A stretch of DNA of 64,000 nucleotides from Blastomonas ursincola (GCF_013607875.1 NZ_VDES01000001.1:474306-538305); one strand, 5' to 3'. Counted from the first letter of the stretch, positions 33,901 through 42,105 are shown. Translations and numbers: made by a program. Notes: a model not told the origin generated them from the letters alone.

Positions 33901-36566
33901 GCCATCTCCTTCTGGGGTGAGCGGGTGGAGGCTGCTGGCTGGGCTGGCTGTTCAAAGACCCAGCAGTGCGAGTTGTGACCGGCGGGGTTGTTCACCTGCT
34001 TCTGGGCGATGAACTTCCGGGATTTGGAGCCGCGCAGCAGACGCTTGAGCTCCATCATGTTGACCGGCTGAAGCCCGGCATTTCGGCAGCGCTGTTCAAA
34101 ATGGCTGAGGCTGACCGCCATGAAGCGTTCGGCATGCCGATGCTGATTGATGCTCTCGCCTTCGCCGTGAGCATTCGGACCTTCGCGCGAGATCAGGAAA
34201 TCGACTTTTTCCCAGAAGTCGGCGACCAGCGGGTGATCACCGCCGCAGCTGTCCTGGCGATCGAGTGCCATGTGGTCGACGAACTCGACAGTCCTGGTGA
34301 GCCACGCCTCGGGAACATCGAACAGATGTTTGAGGCAATCGACGGCGGCGGCGAGCTGGCTGTGCGTCTTGATGCAGCGCGAGTTGTGCAGGCCGCGCAC
34401 GCGCTGGCGCATGCCGCTTTCATGATGGATGTAGCGCCGGAAGAAGAACTCCAGATAGTCGGCTTCCTTGCGGACAACATGGACGATCGTCCCCGACATG
34501 GATTCCATCGGCCAGCTTTCGAGCTGGATGGCGGCGCCGCGGGTCTCATCGCTCCACTCGGCCTTGTCGATCTTCATCGACATCAGGCGCTCGAGCACGG
34601 CGGGCTGGGCGTCGATGCGCTCATTCTGCATCAGGTAGATCGTGCCCCAGAAGGGCGGCTCGAAAGTCTCGGTGCCGGAGGATTTCATGCCGAGCACGCG
34701 CGGGCTGCGCCCGTTGTAGAGGGTCAGCAGCTCCTGCCAGTCGAACCGGCGCTGGTGCCCCTTCCCCTCTTCGCGATTGCCCTCGATCAGGCCGACAGGA
34801 AGGTTGGAGACCTTGAGGAAGTTGCGGGTGACACCGGCGTTGGTGCCCTTGTTCGGGTCGAAGCCCTCGTAACCAGATCGGCCGAGCATCTTCCACATCA
34901 GCTCGACCAGGGTGGTCTTGCCCGATCCCGGCTGACCGGTGATCTCGAGAAAGCCGAGCGACTTGTGCTTTTCGCGGATCTGCACCGCGAAGAGCGACAT
35001 GGTGAAAAAGGCGAGCGCGACCAGGCCGCGCGGTCCCCAAGCCTTCCAGACCAGGGGCACCCAATCGAACTTGAGCGCATCGGGCTGCCAGTCGATATCG
35101 AGGATGCGCTCGGCGCTGCGCAGCTTCACCGCCGACTTGCCCAGATCGAAATAGTTCTCGCGATTGACCTCGATCACCCGGCCATCGCGCACGGCCAGAT
35201 CGCCCAGAACCCATGCGCGGTGCGGCGGCGAATATCCGGTGAAGGCGATGGGCTCGACGGTCTTGAGCTGCCGCATCTGCCGCCGCATGATGTTGTCCAG
35301 CTGCTCGCCGGTGCCTGACCACATGCCCGCGAAGGCGAGCAGGCGCTTCTTGAACTCGGATGATGCGGCGCAGGCGGCGTTGCTGAACCGGGCCTTTTCG
35401 GTCTTGGCCCCATCGGGAAAATCGATCTGGATGAAATAGTTGGTCTCATCCGCGATATCGTCGCGCTCGCGGTAGAGGATGCGGAAGGCGCAGTTTGCGA
35501 TCTCGTTGACCTGCAGCTGCGGCTTCTGGTCTTCGTCATAGGTGGTCTTGGCCCAGAACAGCCGGTTGCCGTGACGAAATTCGAAGCTGGAGAGCGCCTT
35601 GCGCTCGATGATCAGCTTGGCCTTCTCGCGCGGCGTGGCGGCGATGGTGACCTCGCCATTCCATATATAGCCCGCGATCGCGCTCTCGCTGAACGGTGCA
35701 CGATCGGGCTCGCCGTTGAACTTGGAGTGGCGCAGCCAGAGATCGTTCCAGTCGAGCTTGGTCCCCTCGCCATCGGGCCGGACCTGGGCGGCGGTGGCGT
35801 TCCAGCCTTCCTCGCGCGCCCGCTTCACAAACTTGCGGGTGGCAGAGACGCCCGCTGCGCCGACATCGAAGGCGAAGACCAGGCGCGGCGGGTTCTTGCG
35901 CGCGGGGCTATCGGCAACAGCCCTGCGCAGCTCGGCAAGGGCATGCTCGGGATAGTTGTTGATGCTCATCAGGCTGACGGCATCAAGGCCCGCCTGGCGC
36001 AGCGCCTGGGCGTCGAATATTCCCTCGGCAAACCAGATGTCGTCGGCCAAGGCGAGCTGCTGATAGCTCGCTGCCGGCGGTGCCCACCACCATCCGCTCC
36101 AGTTGCTGCCGGGCTTGAAATTGGCCTTGCGCTTGAACCTGCCAGGCCGGTCGATCAACCGCTCCCACCAGCTGTTGTTCTCGAGCGGGAAGCGGACCGT
36201 GGCACTGACCTGCCCGGTCTCGCGATCGAAATAGGTCTCTTGCGTGTAGAGGCCTTCGAGCTGGCTGATATCGAGGCCGCGCTCGACCGAGAGATAGGCG
36301 TCGGCGGTGGCGGTGGGGTGGACCTCGGTCGGCGGCGCGCGGCGGGTCCAGTCCTCGAAAAGCTCGGGCAACAGGTTGCGGACGCTGTCTTCCCATCCGC
36401 ACTTTTCGACCCTGCCGCACTTGACGATCTTCGGATCCTCGGCGGCGCAGAATGCCTCCCATTTGTCGCACTGCGGGCACTGGCCCTGTTGCAGCCAGGC
36501 ACCCTTGGCCGACTTGAACCGGAACATCTGTTTCAGGTCGGCGATAATCTGATCGGAAAGGTTCAT
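33897..36566 (-). CDS. Phage primase-helicase (zinc-finger, Toprim and P-loop domains)
   Basis: The 889-aa protein probably initiates and drives phage DNA replication. The N-terminal zinc finger uses Cys 30, 33, 50 and 56. A Toprim-like primase core follows, with E181 in WFAEGIFDAQAL and D234 in FAFDVG. The helicase domain has Walker A GQPGSGKT at residues 544-551. P2 itself uses the nicking protein gpA instead, so replication here should be of a different type. It lies in the leftward early operon, 97 bp after the Ogr-like gene. Confidence 0.85.
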   Translation of the reverse strand: MNLSDQIIADLKQMFRFKSAKGAWLQQGQCPQCDKWEAFCAAEDPKIVKCGRVEKCGWEDSVRNLLPELFEDWTRRAPPTEVHPTATADAYLSVERGLDISQLEGLYTQETYFDRETGQVSATVRFPLENNSWWERLIDRPGRFKRKANFKPGSNWSGWWWAPPAASYQQLALADDIWFAEGIFDAQALRQAGLDAVSLMSINNYPEHALAELRRAVADSPARKNPPRLVFAFDVGAAGVSATRKFVKRAREEGWNATAAQVRPDGEGTKLDWNDLWLRHSKFNGEPDRAPFSESAIAGYIWNGEVTIAATPREKAKLIIERKALSSFEFRHGNRLFWAKTTYDEDQKPQLQVNEIANCAFRILYRERDDIADETNYFIQIDFPDGAKTEKARFSNAACAASSEFKKRLLAFAGMWSGTGEQLDNIMRRQMRQLKTVEPIAFTGYSPPHRAWVLGDLAVRDGRVIEVNRENYFDLGKSAVKLRSAERILDIDWQPDALKFDWVPLVWKAWGPRGLVALAFFTMSLFAVQIREKHKSLGFLEITGQPGSGKTTLVELMWKMLGRSGYEGFDPNKGTNAGVTRNFLKVSNLPVGLIEGNREEGKGHQRRFDWQELLTLYNGRSPRVLGMKSSGTETFEPPFWGTIYLMQNERIDAQPAVLERLMSMKIDKAEWSDETRGAAIQLESWPMESMSGTIVHVVRKEADYLEFFFRRYIHHESGMRQRVRGLHNSRCIKTHSQLAAAVDCLKHLFDVPEAWLTRTVEFVDHMALDRQDSCGGDHPLVADFWEKVDFLISREGPNAHGEGESINQHRHAERFMAVSLSHFEQRCRNAGLQPVNMMELKRLLRGSKSRKFIAQKQVNNPAGHNSHCWVFEQPAQPAASTRSPQKEMA

Positions 36567-36663
36567 CTCGGGCCTTTGTGGCGCGGGGCATCGACCCCGG
36601 AATTGCGGGTTGCGGCTTGGGCGGGGGGATGATCGGGAAGGTCAGTCGGCTGCCGACGCGCGG

Positions 36664-36999
36664 TCAGCCGAACATGGGAATCTGGCGCGGGTCATGGCCG
36701 GGGTCATTGCCCGGCTCGCGCGCGCTTTCAGGATAACGCCGGCGGACATAATCGCTCGGCGCCATCGGCAGGTTGATCTGCGGATTGGGAATGGCGCTGG
36801 GCGACAGCGTGAAGACCGCCGCCAGCTGCGCCTTCCAGGTATGGCCGCAGTCGGTGTTGAGGCAGATCAGGTACAGGTCCTTCACCGTCTCGTTGACCCA
36901 TTCCGACGTGCGGATCGTGGCGGGCGCATTGCAGTGCGGGCACTGCACGAAGCCCTTGCGCATCCGTGTGGTCAGCCCTTCCCCCTCGCGATCTCTCAC
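36664..36999 (-). CDS. ogr: Ogr/Delta-like late transcription activator
   Basis: The 111-aa protein has Cys 20, 23, 46 and 51 spaced CX2C-X22-CX4C, the exact zinc-binding pattern of P2 Ogr and P4 Delta, which recruit host RNA polymerase to late promoters. Around these lie RKGFVQCPHCNAPATIRTS and ICLNTDCGHTWKAQL, close to the family pattern. A tail of about 50 residues is extra. The GTG start at 36999 overlaps the CII-like stop as GTGA and has GGGAGG upstream. It sits in the early operon rather than after gene D. Its likely targets are the three dyads at 46711, 53347 and 63890. Confidence 0.85.
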   Translation of the reverse strand: MRDREGEGLTTRMRKGFVQCPHCNAPATIRTSEWVNETVKDLYLICLNTDCGHTWKAQLAAVFTLSPSAIPNPQINLPMAPSDYVRRRYPESAREPGNDPGHDPRQIPMFG

Positions 37000-37490
37000 C
37001 GGATGGCCTCCCGAATGATCAGCCGCGCCTCGGCGCGCATGGCGATGGCGTTGGCGATGATGTCGTCGCACTCGCTCACGATGCGCTCGGCATCCGCGCG
37101 GCAGATGATGCCATCGGCGGTGGTCTCGACGATCGCCTGGGCGAGGTCGCTGTTCTCCTTGCTCTGCTGCGCGAACAGCATCAGCAAATCCTTGCCAGTG
37201 GCGGTGATGGTGGGCGTGCGCACCAGCTCATAGCCCAGCTGCCGTGCGCGGGTAGCGAGCACATGGGGATGGCCGGGCATCCCCACGGTTTCATGCTCCA
37301 GCGCCGCAACCTCATCGACGCGCAGGAAGCTTTCGGTGTGGGGGTTGATGCAGTCGCTGATGCGCTGCTGGCGGGTGCCGAGGCGCGAGGCGGCGGCTTC
37401 CTGACCACCAAAGGCGCGCACCAGTGCACGGCAGGCGGTCTTCAATTCCTGCTGGTCGGGGGGCAGCACGATGTCGCGGCGATCGGTCAT
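36996..37490 (-). CDS. Phage CII-like regulatory protein
   Basis: The 164-aa product matches the phage regulatory CII family of P2-like and related phages. The N-terminal helix-turn-helix region is DQQELKTACRALVRAFGGQE followed by SRLGTRQQRISDCINP, and FLRVDEVAALEHETVGMPG and the helical C-terminus are typical. Such proteins help set the lysis-lysogeny choice or early transcription. Both ends overlap neighbouring genes by 4 bp. Confidence 0.75.
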   Translation of the reverse strand: MTDRRDIVLPPDQQELKTACRALVRAFGGQEAAASRLGTRQQRISDCINPHTESFLRVDEVAALEHETVGMPGHPHVLATRARQLGYELVRTPTITATGKDLLMLFAQQSKENSDLAQAIVETTADGIICRADAERIVSECDDIIANAIAMRAEARLIIREAIR

Positions 37491-37831
37491 GCGGCCTCTC
37501 CGGTGCGAAGGGGGAATTTACCGGCTGACGTCGCGCGCAGGATGCTGGCAGACCAGGTCTTGCCGGAACGGTGGGCAGGGGTGACCACCGAGAGGCGCTG
37601 CCGGGGGGCAACAGATGTGCGGGCAGCCAAAGCCTGACCCAGCGCAAACGCGTTGGCGACAAAAGTGGCCGTGCGGGCAGGTTCTGTCTGAAGGGGGGCA
37701 GCCCCTTCCCGTACGGCCACCGGTTCGCAGAGCCAGGTTTCATCTTCCAGCGCATCGGGAAGCGCAAAGCCACGCTGGAGCATGGGGCCGGTCTGCGAGC
37801 GGCCGATCTGAATGGGGGAAGCAACGTTCAC
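37487..37831 (-). CDS. Hypothetical phage protein
   Basis: This 114-aa protein is unrecognised. It is basic at the C-terminus (SVVTPAHRSGKTWSASILRA), with a Pro/Ala-rich centre and no membrane segment. It is held between the Cro-like and CII-like genes by 4-bp ATGA overlaps on both sides, which supports translation. Its place suggests an early regulatory or host-takeover factor, but nothing in the sequence proves this. Confidence 0.6.
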   Translation of the reverse strand: MNVASPIQIGRSQTGPMLQRGFALPDALEDETWLCEPVAVREGAAPLQTEPARTATFVANAFALGQALAARTSVAPRQRLSVVTPAHRSGKTWSASILRATSAGKFPLRTGEAA

Positions 37832-38154
37832 CGGCGGGCACCCGCCGTCATGCGCTGGGGCGTGGCAAGGTCGATTCCATAGAACCGGTCTTCGAGCGGA
37901 TGGGCGAGCGTGTCCTCGACGCCATCAGGATTGATCGGGGGCCGCGGATAAATGTCAGGCCGCAGATCGTGCCGCGACACGCCATAGAGCCGCTCAGCCA
38001 CCAGCACATATTCAGCCGGAAGCTGCCGCGACTGGTTCAACCAACGCCAGACCGTGGGCTGCGTGGTGCCGACATCGCGGGCGAATTGGGACTGCCCGCC
38101 TGCCTTTTTCACAGCGGCTTGGAGGGCTTCGAAGCGGGTGGGGTTCGTTTCCAT
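37828..38154 (-). CDS. Cro-like helix-turn-helix protein (YdaS-type)
   Basis: The 108-aa product begins METNPTRFEALQAAVKKAGG and has a helix-turn-helix around SQFARDVGTTQPTVWRWLN, as in YdaS/Cro-type phage regulators. It is the first gene of the leftward early operon, facing the LexA-like repressor across the operator region, and so probably acts as Cro. An in-frame ATG at 38163 would overlap the first operator by one base. No Cys or cleavage domain is present. Confidence 0.78.
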   Translation of the reverse strand: METNPTRFEALQAAVKKAGGQSQFARDVGTTQPTVWRWLNQSRQLPAEYVLVAERLYGVSRHDLRPDIYPRPPINPDGVEDTLAHPLEDRFYGIDLATPQRMTAGARR

Positions 38155-38162
38155 GCCGCCCA

Positions 38163-38180
38163 TTATTCAAATCTGAATAA
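38163..38180. promoter_or_regulatory. Predicted repressor operator 1
   Basis: TTATTC, a 6-bp spacer, then GAATAA forms a perfect dyad just upstream of the Cro-like gene. A second copy of the same TATTC-N6-GAATA core lies 48 bp away, before the repressor gene. Matching dyads between divergent regulator genes are the usual operators of lambdoid and P2-like switches. Confidence 0.7.
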
Positions 38181-38211
38181 CAATGTCAATCAGAATCTTT
38201 GCGTATCGTTC

Positions 38212-38227
38212 TATTCGGGATTGAATA
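38212..38227. promoter_or_regulatory. Predicted repressor operator 2
   Basis: TATTC, a 6-bp spacer, then GAATA lies 13 bp before the repressor start codon. The arms equal those of operator 1; the spacers differ (GGGATT here, AAATCT there), as expected for a protein that reads only the arms. Binding here would give autoregulation of the repressor. Confidence 0.68.
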
Positions 38228-38240
38228 ACGTGCGCGGGCA

Positions 38241-38900
38241 ATGATCGCCGAACGAATCTCTGAGCGCATGAAGGCCCTTAACCTGACGCAAACTGCGCTG
38301 GCTCGGCTTGCGGGCATTTCGCAGCCCAGCGTCGCGCACCTGGTAAAGGGGCGTGCCGCTGGCTCGACCCAACTTCACAAGATCGCTCGCGCGCTGCAGA
38401 CCACGCCCGAATACCTGACGGGCGAAACCGACGATCCGAGCGAGGGTGCCCTCCCCGTCCCCACGGCAGACGATGTTGCCGACCAGGTCGGCGGGGTGCG
38501 GATCAAGGAAATCGATCTCGACTATGGCATGGGGGCCAGCTGGATCGACGGCGTGCCGGTGACCGAGGTCGAGCGGGTGTTCCCTGCCGACTGGCTGGTG
38601 CAATTCACCCGTGCCCACCCGCAATATCTGTTTTTCGCGCACGGTGCGGGCGATTCGATGATGCCGACCATCATGGATCGCGACATCGTGCTGATCGACA
38701 CCACCCAGCAGACGCTCAACATGGCCGATCGCATCTGGGCCGTGGCATTCGGCGGTGCCGGCATGATCAAGCGCCTTCGCCCGCAGCCAGACGGCGGCGT
38801 GAAGCTGATGAGCGACAACCCCTCTGTACGCGATGAAGTTGCCTATGATGGCGAGCTTTCGATCATCGGGCGCGTCGTTGCGGTGATGCGAAAAATCTAG
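38241..38900 (+). CDS. LexA-like phage repressor (XRE plus S24 domain)
   Basis: The 219-aa repressor keeps the prophage silent. The helix-turn-helix (LTQTALARLAGISQPSVAHL) is at residues 15-34 and the S24 domain is C-terminal, with catalytic Ser139 in GDSMMPTI and Lys177 in GMIKRLR. I see no Ala-Gly cleavage pair in the linker, so self-cleavage after DNA damage is uncertain and may use another dipeptide. It is transcribed rightward, away from the early operon, and is followed after 16 bp by the WYL-TerB gene, so the cargo genes should be on in the lysogen. Confidence 0.9.
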   Translation: MIAERISERMKALNLTQTALARLAGISQPSVAHLVKGRAAGSTQLHKIARALQTTPEYLTGETDDPSEGALPVPTADDVADQVGGVRIKEIDLDYGMGASWIDGVPVTEVERVFPADWLVQFTRAHPQYLFFAHGAGDSMMPTIMDRDIVLIDTTQQTLNMADRIWAVAFGGAGMIKRLRPQPDGGVKLMSDNPSVRDEVAYDGELSIIGRVVAVMRKI

Positions 38901-38916
38901 CGGAAAGGAAGCCAAC

Positions 38917-39636
38917 ATGTCGGTCGACGCATTGCTCACTAAAAGAGTTAGGCGGCATGCACCGACAGGATTTTCCCCCCAGATTGACGCCGACGACAGT
39001 CGGCCGACTCTGGCACCGTCAGAAGAGTATTCGGGCTGGTGTTTCTTTGTTCTCTACACGAACGCCCAGGGCATACCCTCAAAACGACGGCTCACGCTCA
39101 AGTCGATTGAGGGCTATGGACACGCACAGGTTATCAAGGCTTATTGCCACGAACGACAGCAGTTGCGTGCTTTCCGCATAGACCGGATCAGGGAACTCGT
39201 ATCGCTTTCAACTGGCGAACTTCTGTCCCCCGCGTTGTATTTCGAAGAATGCCGCTCGTTCGGACGGATTACCACCGGAGACAAGGCGCTGTTCGATTTT
39301 CTGAAAGTGCTAGTTTTTCTCGCGGAGTGTGACGACGAATTCCACCCCCTAGAGCGCGAAGCCATTGAAGCCGCGCTCACCAGCTACATCCTTAGATTTG
39401 GCGGCTCCGAAGAGACGATCCCCAAGCTTCTGCAGACGATCGAGAATCTAGCTCCCGACGGTGCAGACTTCATCGCATCGCTTGCCCGCTTAGCGAAACA
39501 TCCAGAGGCCCGGAGTGTCGGCCGCCTGCTCGAAAACGCGATGGCAGCGGTAGTGAGTTCGGACGGAACCGTGACGTCAGACGAACATGAATGGCTTGTA
39601 GCGGCGATCGAGGCAGTAAGGGACTTACAGAGTTGA
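38917..39636 (+). CDS. WYL and TerB-like domain protein (lysogenic cargo)
   Basis: The 239-aa protein has two recognisable parts. Residues about 38-100 resemble a WYL domain: a strand FFVLYTNAQGIPSKRRLTL, then VIKAYCHERQQLRAFRIDRI. WYL domains bind nucleotide-like or DNA ligands and are frequent in phage-defence regulators. Residues about 118-238 resemble TerB, an all-helical domain with acidic motifs CDDEFHPLE and SSDGTVTSDE. There is no helix-turn-helix, so it is not a classic WYL regulator. AAAGGAAG lies upstream, and it follows the repressor by 16 bp. Its GC content is lower than that of the phage core. Confidence 0.72.
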   Translation: MSVDALLTKRVRRHAPTGFSPQIDADDSRPTLAPSEEYSGWCFFVLYTNAQGIPSKRRLTLKSIEGYGHAQVIKAYCHERQQLRAFRIDRIRELVSLSTGELLSPALYFEECRSFGRITTGDKALFDFLKVLVFLAECDDEFHPLEREAIEAALTSYILRFGGSEETIPKLLQTIENLAPDGADFIASLARLAKHPEARSVGRLLENAMAAVVSSDGTVTSDEHEWLVAAIEAVRDLQS

Positions 39637-39779
39637 TCGTTGTTGCTGCCATGCTCGCCGTCGCCAGCGGCCAATCCTTGGTTTGCACATCCACGCATGT
39701 CTGGGATGGCGATGGATTGATCTGGTGCGCGGCAGAGCCAACGGCGCCTATCGCGGTGAACTGCGTAGGGGAGCACTAA
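39633..39779 (+). pseudogene. Truncated thermonuclease-like secreted peptide
   Basis: A 48-aa frame starts at a TTG overlapping the WYL-TerB stop and ends in a TAA that overlaps the next ATG. A short hydrophobic stretch (IVVAAMLAVASGQS) is followed by VCTSTHVWDGDGLIWCAAEP, the N-terminal signature of secreted staphylococcal-nuclease-like proteins of sphingomonads. The catalytic Arg/Glu region is missing. It is either a decayed nuclease gene or a short peptide kept for translational coupling. Confidence 0.5.
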
Positions 39780-40498
39780 TGTCGATACCAATGCGCTGTG
39801 GCCAATGCGGATATCGCGGCACAGCCCGCATGATAACGCTGACGAACTCACTCAACACAACAATTTCGGGGAGCGAAACCTGCCCGCGATGCGGTGGCAG
39901 GGCGGAATACCAAGCGGGCACCTACGATTTTTTTGGCGACACGATGGCTGCATTCCGCGCGCCGGGGGTGACGCGGGCATCGGTTAAGGCCTTTGCAGAC
40001 GTGGTATCTTCGGCCGCTAGAGGCGAACTCACCCATGACCAAGCATTAGAACAAGCCGAGACAATTAACAGCACATTGGCCACTCTCTTTAGAACCGCTG
40101 CAATCAATGGCGTTTCAATTGATAGACTACTTAATATAATTTCTATCGCCCTGGCCGCTTGGGCCCTCTATTCATCTGAGGTCGACGGAGACGAGACATT
40201 AGGCGAGCTTCGCACTCAAACCGAACTGCACGAGATGATTCTGCAAGAGACTCAGAAGCAGACATCAGCTTATCAGCTGTCTGCAAAGAGTTCCGCGAAG
40301 CAAGCCGAAGCTGCCGAGAGGATCGCAGAAGAGTCCCGAGAGCAGACACGTCTGCTGCGTGAATTGGCAGCCATACAAAATTTGCAACGGCAAAGCCCAT
40401 CAGAAACGCAGGCACCGATGAGCCGCGCTGAAAGACGCCGCGCCGAAGCCATACAAAGGAAAAAGTTGAAGAAGCTCGGCAAACAAAAGAGACAATAA
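39779..40498 (+). CDS. Zinc-ribbon and coiled-coil protein (lysogenic cargo)
   Basis: The 239-aa protein begins with a zinc ribbon, MRCGQCGYRGTARM and then CPRCGGRAEY. A helical region, a hydrophobic stretch (LLNIISIALAAWALY) and a long coiled coil (ETQKQTSAYQLSAKSSAKQA onward) follow, and it ends in a strongly basic tail (RRRAEAIQRKKLKKLGKQKR). I do not recognise a family. The start at 39779 has AGGGGAG upstream and overlaps the preceding stop (TAATG). It is the last gene of the rightward cargo operon and converges with gene D. Base composition is lower in GC than the phage structural genes. Confidence 0.68.
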   Translation: MSIPMRCGQCGYRGTARMITLTNSLNTTISGSETCPRCGGRAEYQAGTYDFFGDTMAAFRAPGVTRASVKAFADVVSSAARGELTHDQALEQAETINSTLATLFRTAAINGVSIDRLLNIISIALAAWALYSSEVDGDETLGELRTQTELHEMILQETQKQTSAYQLSAKSSAKQAEAAERIAEESREQTRLLRELAAIQNLQRQSPSETQAPMSRAERRRAEAIQRKKLKKLGKQKRQ

Positions 40499-40552
40499 GT
40501 GGTCTGATCTTGCTCGATTTCATTGCTCATTCAGTCTCCAAGCTAGCGGTAA

Positions 40553-41557
40553 TTAACCACCAACCGCATTCTCCAGCTTGATCGCGGTCACCAACCCGCC
40601 TGCTCCAAACCGCGTCGTTACCTCCCCGACCAGCCACTTCATGCCGTCAATCTCGCTGTCCCAGCCTTGGAGCTCGACGGGCATGTTGGGGGTAATCGCC
40701 GGATCCCCGAAGGCGAGATCATAGGTGAAGCTATAGGCGGTTCGCTTGGCCTTGTCGGCAGCGCTCTTCGCGGCCTTCTCGGCATCGGCCTTGCTGGCAT
40801 AGACCTTCTTGAGCTTTTTCGGCTTGCTGCCGCCGGTGGTGACGGTCTTGCGCTGGCCCGCATCCTGATCGTGATATTCGGCGCTGGCACCATCGGCCCC
40901 GGTGCGCTCTTCATGCCGGAAGCTCCAGCTCCAGCCATCGACCTTGGTCAGCCGTAGGGTGGGCAGCGCCTTGCCACTTGGGGTGGTGCTGGAGCCCAAT
41001 GGCATGAAGATGAGGGTGCCCGCCTTGACCGTGGCGACGGCATCGTAGCGGCGGCCGAGATCGCGAACGAAGGCCATGTCGCTCTTGCCTGCCTGCTCGA
41101 TCGCCTTGATGGGAATCGCGGCCAGCTCGCCGGTGATGCGCGAAGAAAAGCCGTTCTCCCCCGCGATCGTCTGGATGATGGTGCCAAGCGTGGTATCGAC
41201 CCAGCTCTTGGTACGGCGGGTGCGATAGTCGCCGGTGAGATCGGCGGAGCGGGCGCGGATGGTGATGATGTCGGGCGGGCCGCTCCGCTCGACCTCGTCG
41301 ATCCTGAAGCTGCCCTTGTCCACCATGCCGGGCAACACATCGTCGCCGGTTTCCCAGCCCAGGGCGAGCTTGAGCACCTTGCCGACCTTGGGCGGGGCGA
41401 TCTGGCCATCGTGATTGTGAATGGTGAGATCGAGCGTATCGGCCTCATCCCCCCGCTTCTCGGTCAGGGTTAGGTCAATGATGCGCGGGTTGACCCGGCT
41501 CGACAGGTCCACGCCATTGTCGAGCACCAGGCGGCAAGCTGCCTTGTTGGCCACCAT
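40553..41557 (-). CDS. D: P2-like late control protein D (baseplate hub)
   Basis: The 334-aa product is the gpD family hub protein at the centre of the baseplate, related to T4 gp27. It begins ACRLVLDNGVDLSSRVNPRI, followed by ITIRARSADLTGDYRTRRTKSW and the middle SYxDxRxD-like segment DMAFVRDLGRRYDAVATVKAG. A Lys-rich insertion near residues 245-275 looks flexible. It is the last late gene, and its stop faces the cargo operon with about 55 bp between. Confidence 0.92.
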   Translation of the reverse strand: MVANKAACRLVLDNGVDLSSRVNPRIIDLTLTEKRGDEADTLDLTIHNHDGQIAPPKVGKVLKLALGWETGDDVLPGMVDKGSFRIDEVERSGPPDIITIRARSADLTGDYRTRRTKSWVDTTLGTIIQTIAGENGFSSRITGELAAIPIKAIEQAGKSDMAFVRDLGRRYDAVATVKAGTLIFMPLGSSTTPSGKALPTLRLTKVDGWSWSFRHEERTGADGASAEYHDQDAGQRKTVTTGGSKPKKLKKVYASKADAEKAAKSAADKAKRTAYSFTYDLAFGDPAITPNMPVELQGWDSEIDGMKWLVGEVTTRFGAGGLVTAIKLENAVGG

Positions 41558-41562
41558 AGCAG

Positions 41563-42102
41563 TTAATCCTGCCTCACCAGGTCGACCGCGAATTCAGTGC
41601 GCCGCGCGATTCCGCCTGCGATGATCGAGGTGCCTTTGAGGTCGATATTCTCGATGCGATAGCAGCCCCAGATCTGGCCCGCGCCATCGAGCAGCGGCCA
41701 GTTGTCGCCAGTGCTGGCCATGTCCACCAGGTTATCGATCGCGCTGAAGCTGCCGGCGACCTCGGGCACCAGCACGCCGGTAAAGCTGACCGTGTCTTCG
41801 CCGAGCCCGACATATTGCGCCGCGGGGCGCTCTGTGTGCCGCTCGCTGGTCGCATGCCTCCAGCTCATGCGGCGCTGGAATTCCTGATAGGGAAGGCTTT
41901 TCATTCCGAAGACGAACATGCCGAGCACCATCAGCTCGGTGCCCTGCGGCAGGCCCGCAGTGCGCAGGGCCGAGGTATCGCGCGTGGGCGTAGCGGATAG
42001 CGCGCCGAAAAGATCATCGAGCCTGCGGGCGTCAGAGCGCACCTGGTCGATGCGACCCCGGGCCTTGTCGAACGGCAGATTCAGCGAGGGCGGGAATCGC
42101 AT
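41563..42102 (-). CDS. U: P2-like tail protein U
   Basis: The C-terminal 120 residues match gpU, a tail terminator-type protein: MVLGMFVFGMKSLPYQEFQRRM, shown here only as MVLGMFVFGMK at about residue 58, followed by WRHATSERHTERPAAQYVG. P2 gpU begins near that Met, so the roughly 57-residue N-terminal part (MRFPPSLNLPFDKARGRIDQ onward) is an extension. The upstream start at 42102 lies 3 bp after the tape-measure stop, which supports it over the internal Met. Confidence 0.88.
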   Translation of the reverse strand: MRFPPSLNLPFDKARGRIDQVRSDARRLDDLFGALSATPTRDTSALRTAGLPQGTELMVLGMFVFGMKSLPYQEFQRRMSWRHATSERHTERPAAQYVGLGEDTVSFTGVLVPEVAGSFSAIDNLVDMASTGDNWPLLDGAGQIWGCYRIENIDLKGTSIIAGGIARRTEFAVDLVRQD

Positions 42103-42105
42103 CGA

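Noticed and set aside
33966..36632. Plus-strand frames of 450 and 353 codons across the primase-helicase
   Set aside because: Antisense to a gene with a zinc finger, Toprim residues and a Walker A motif.
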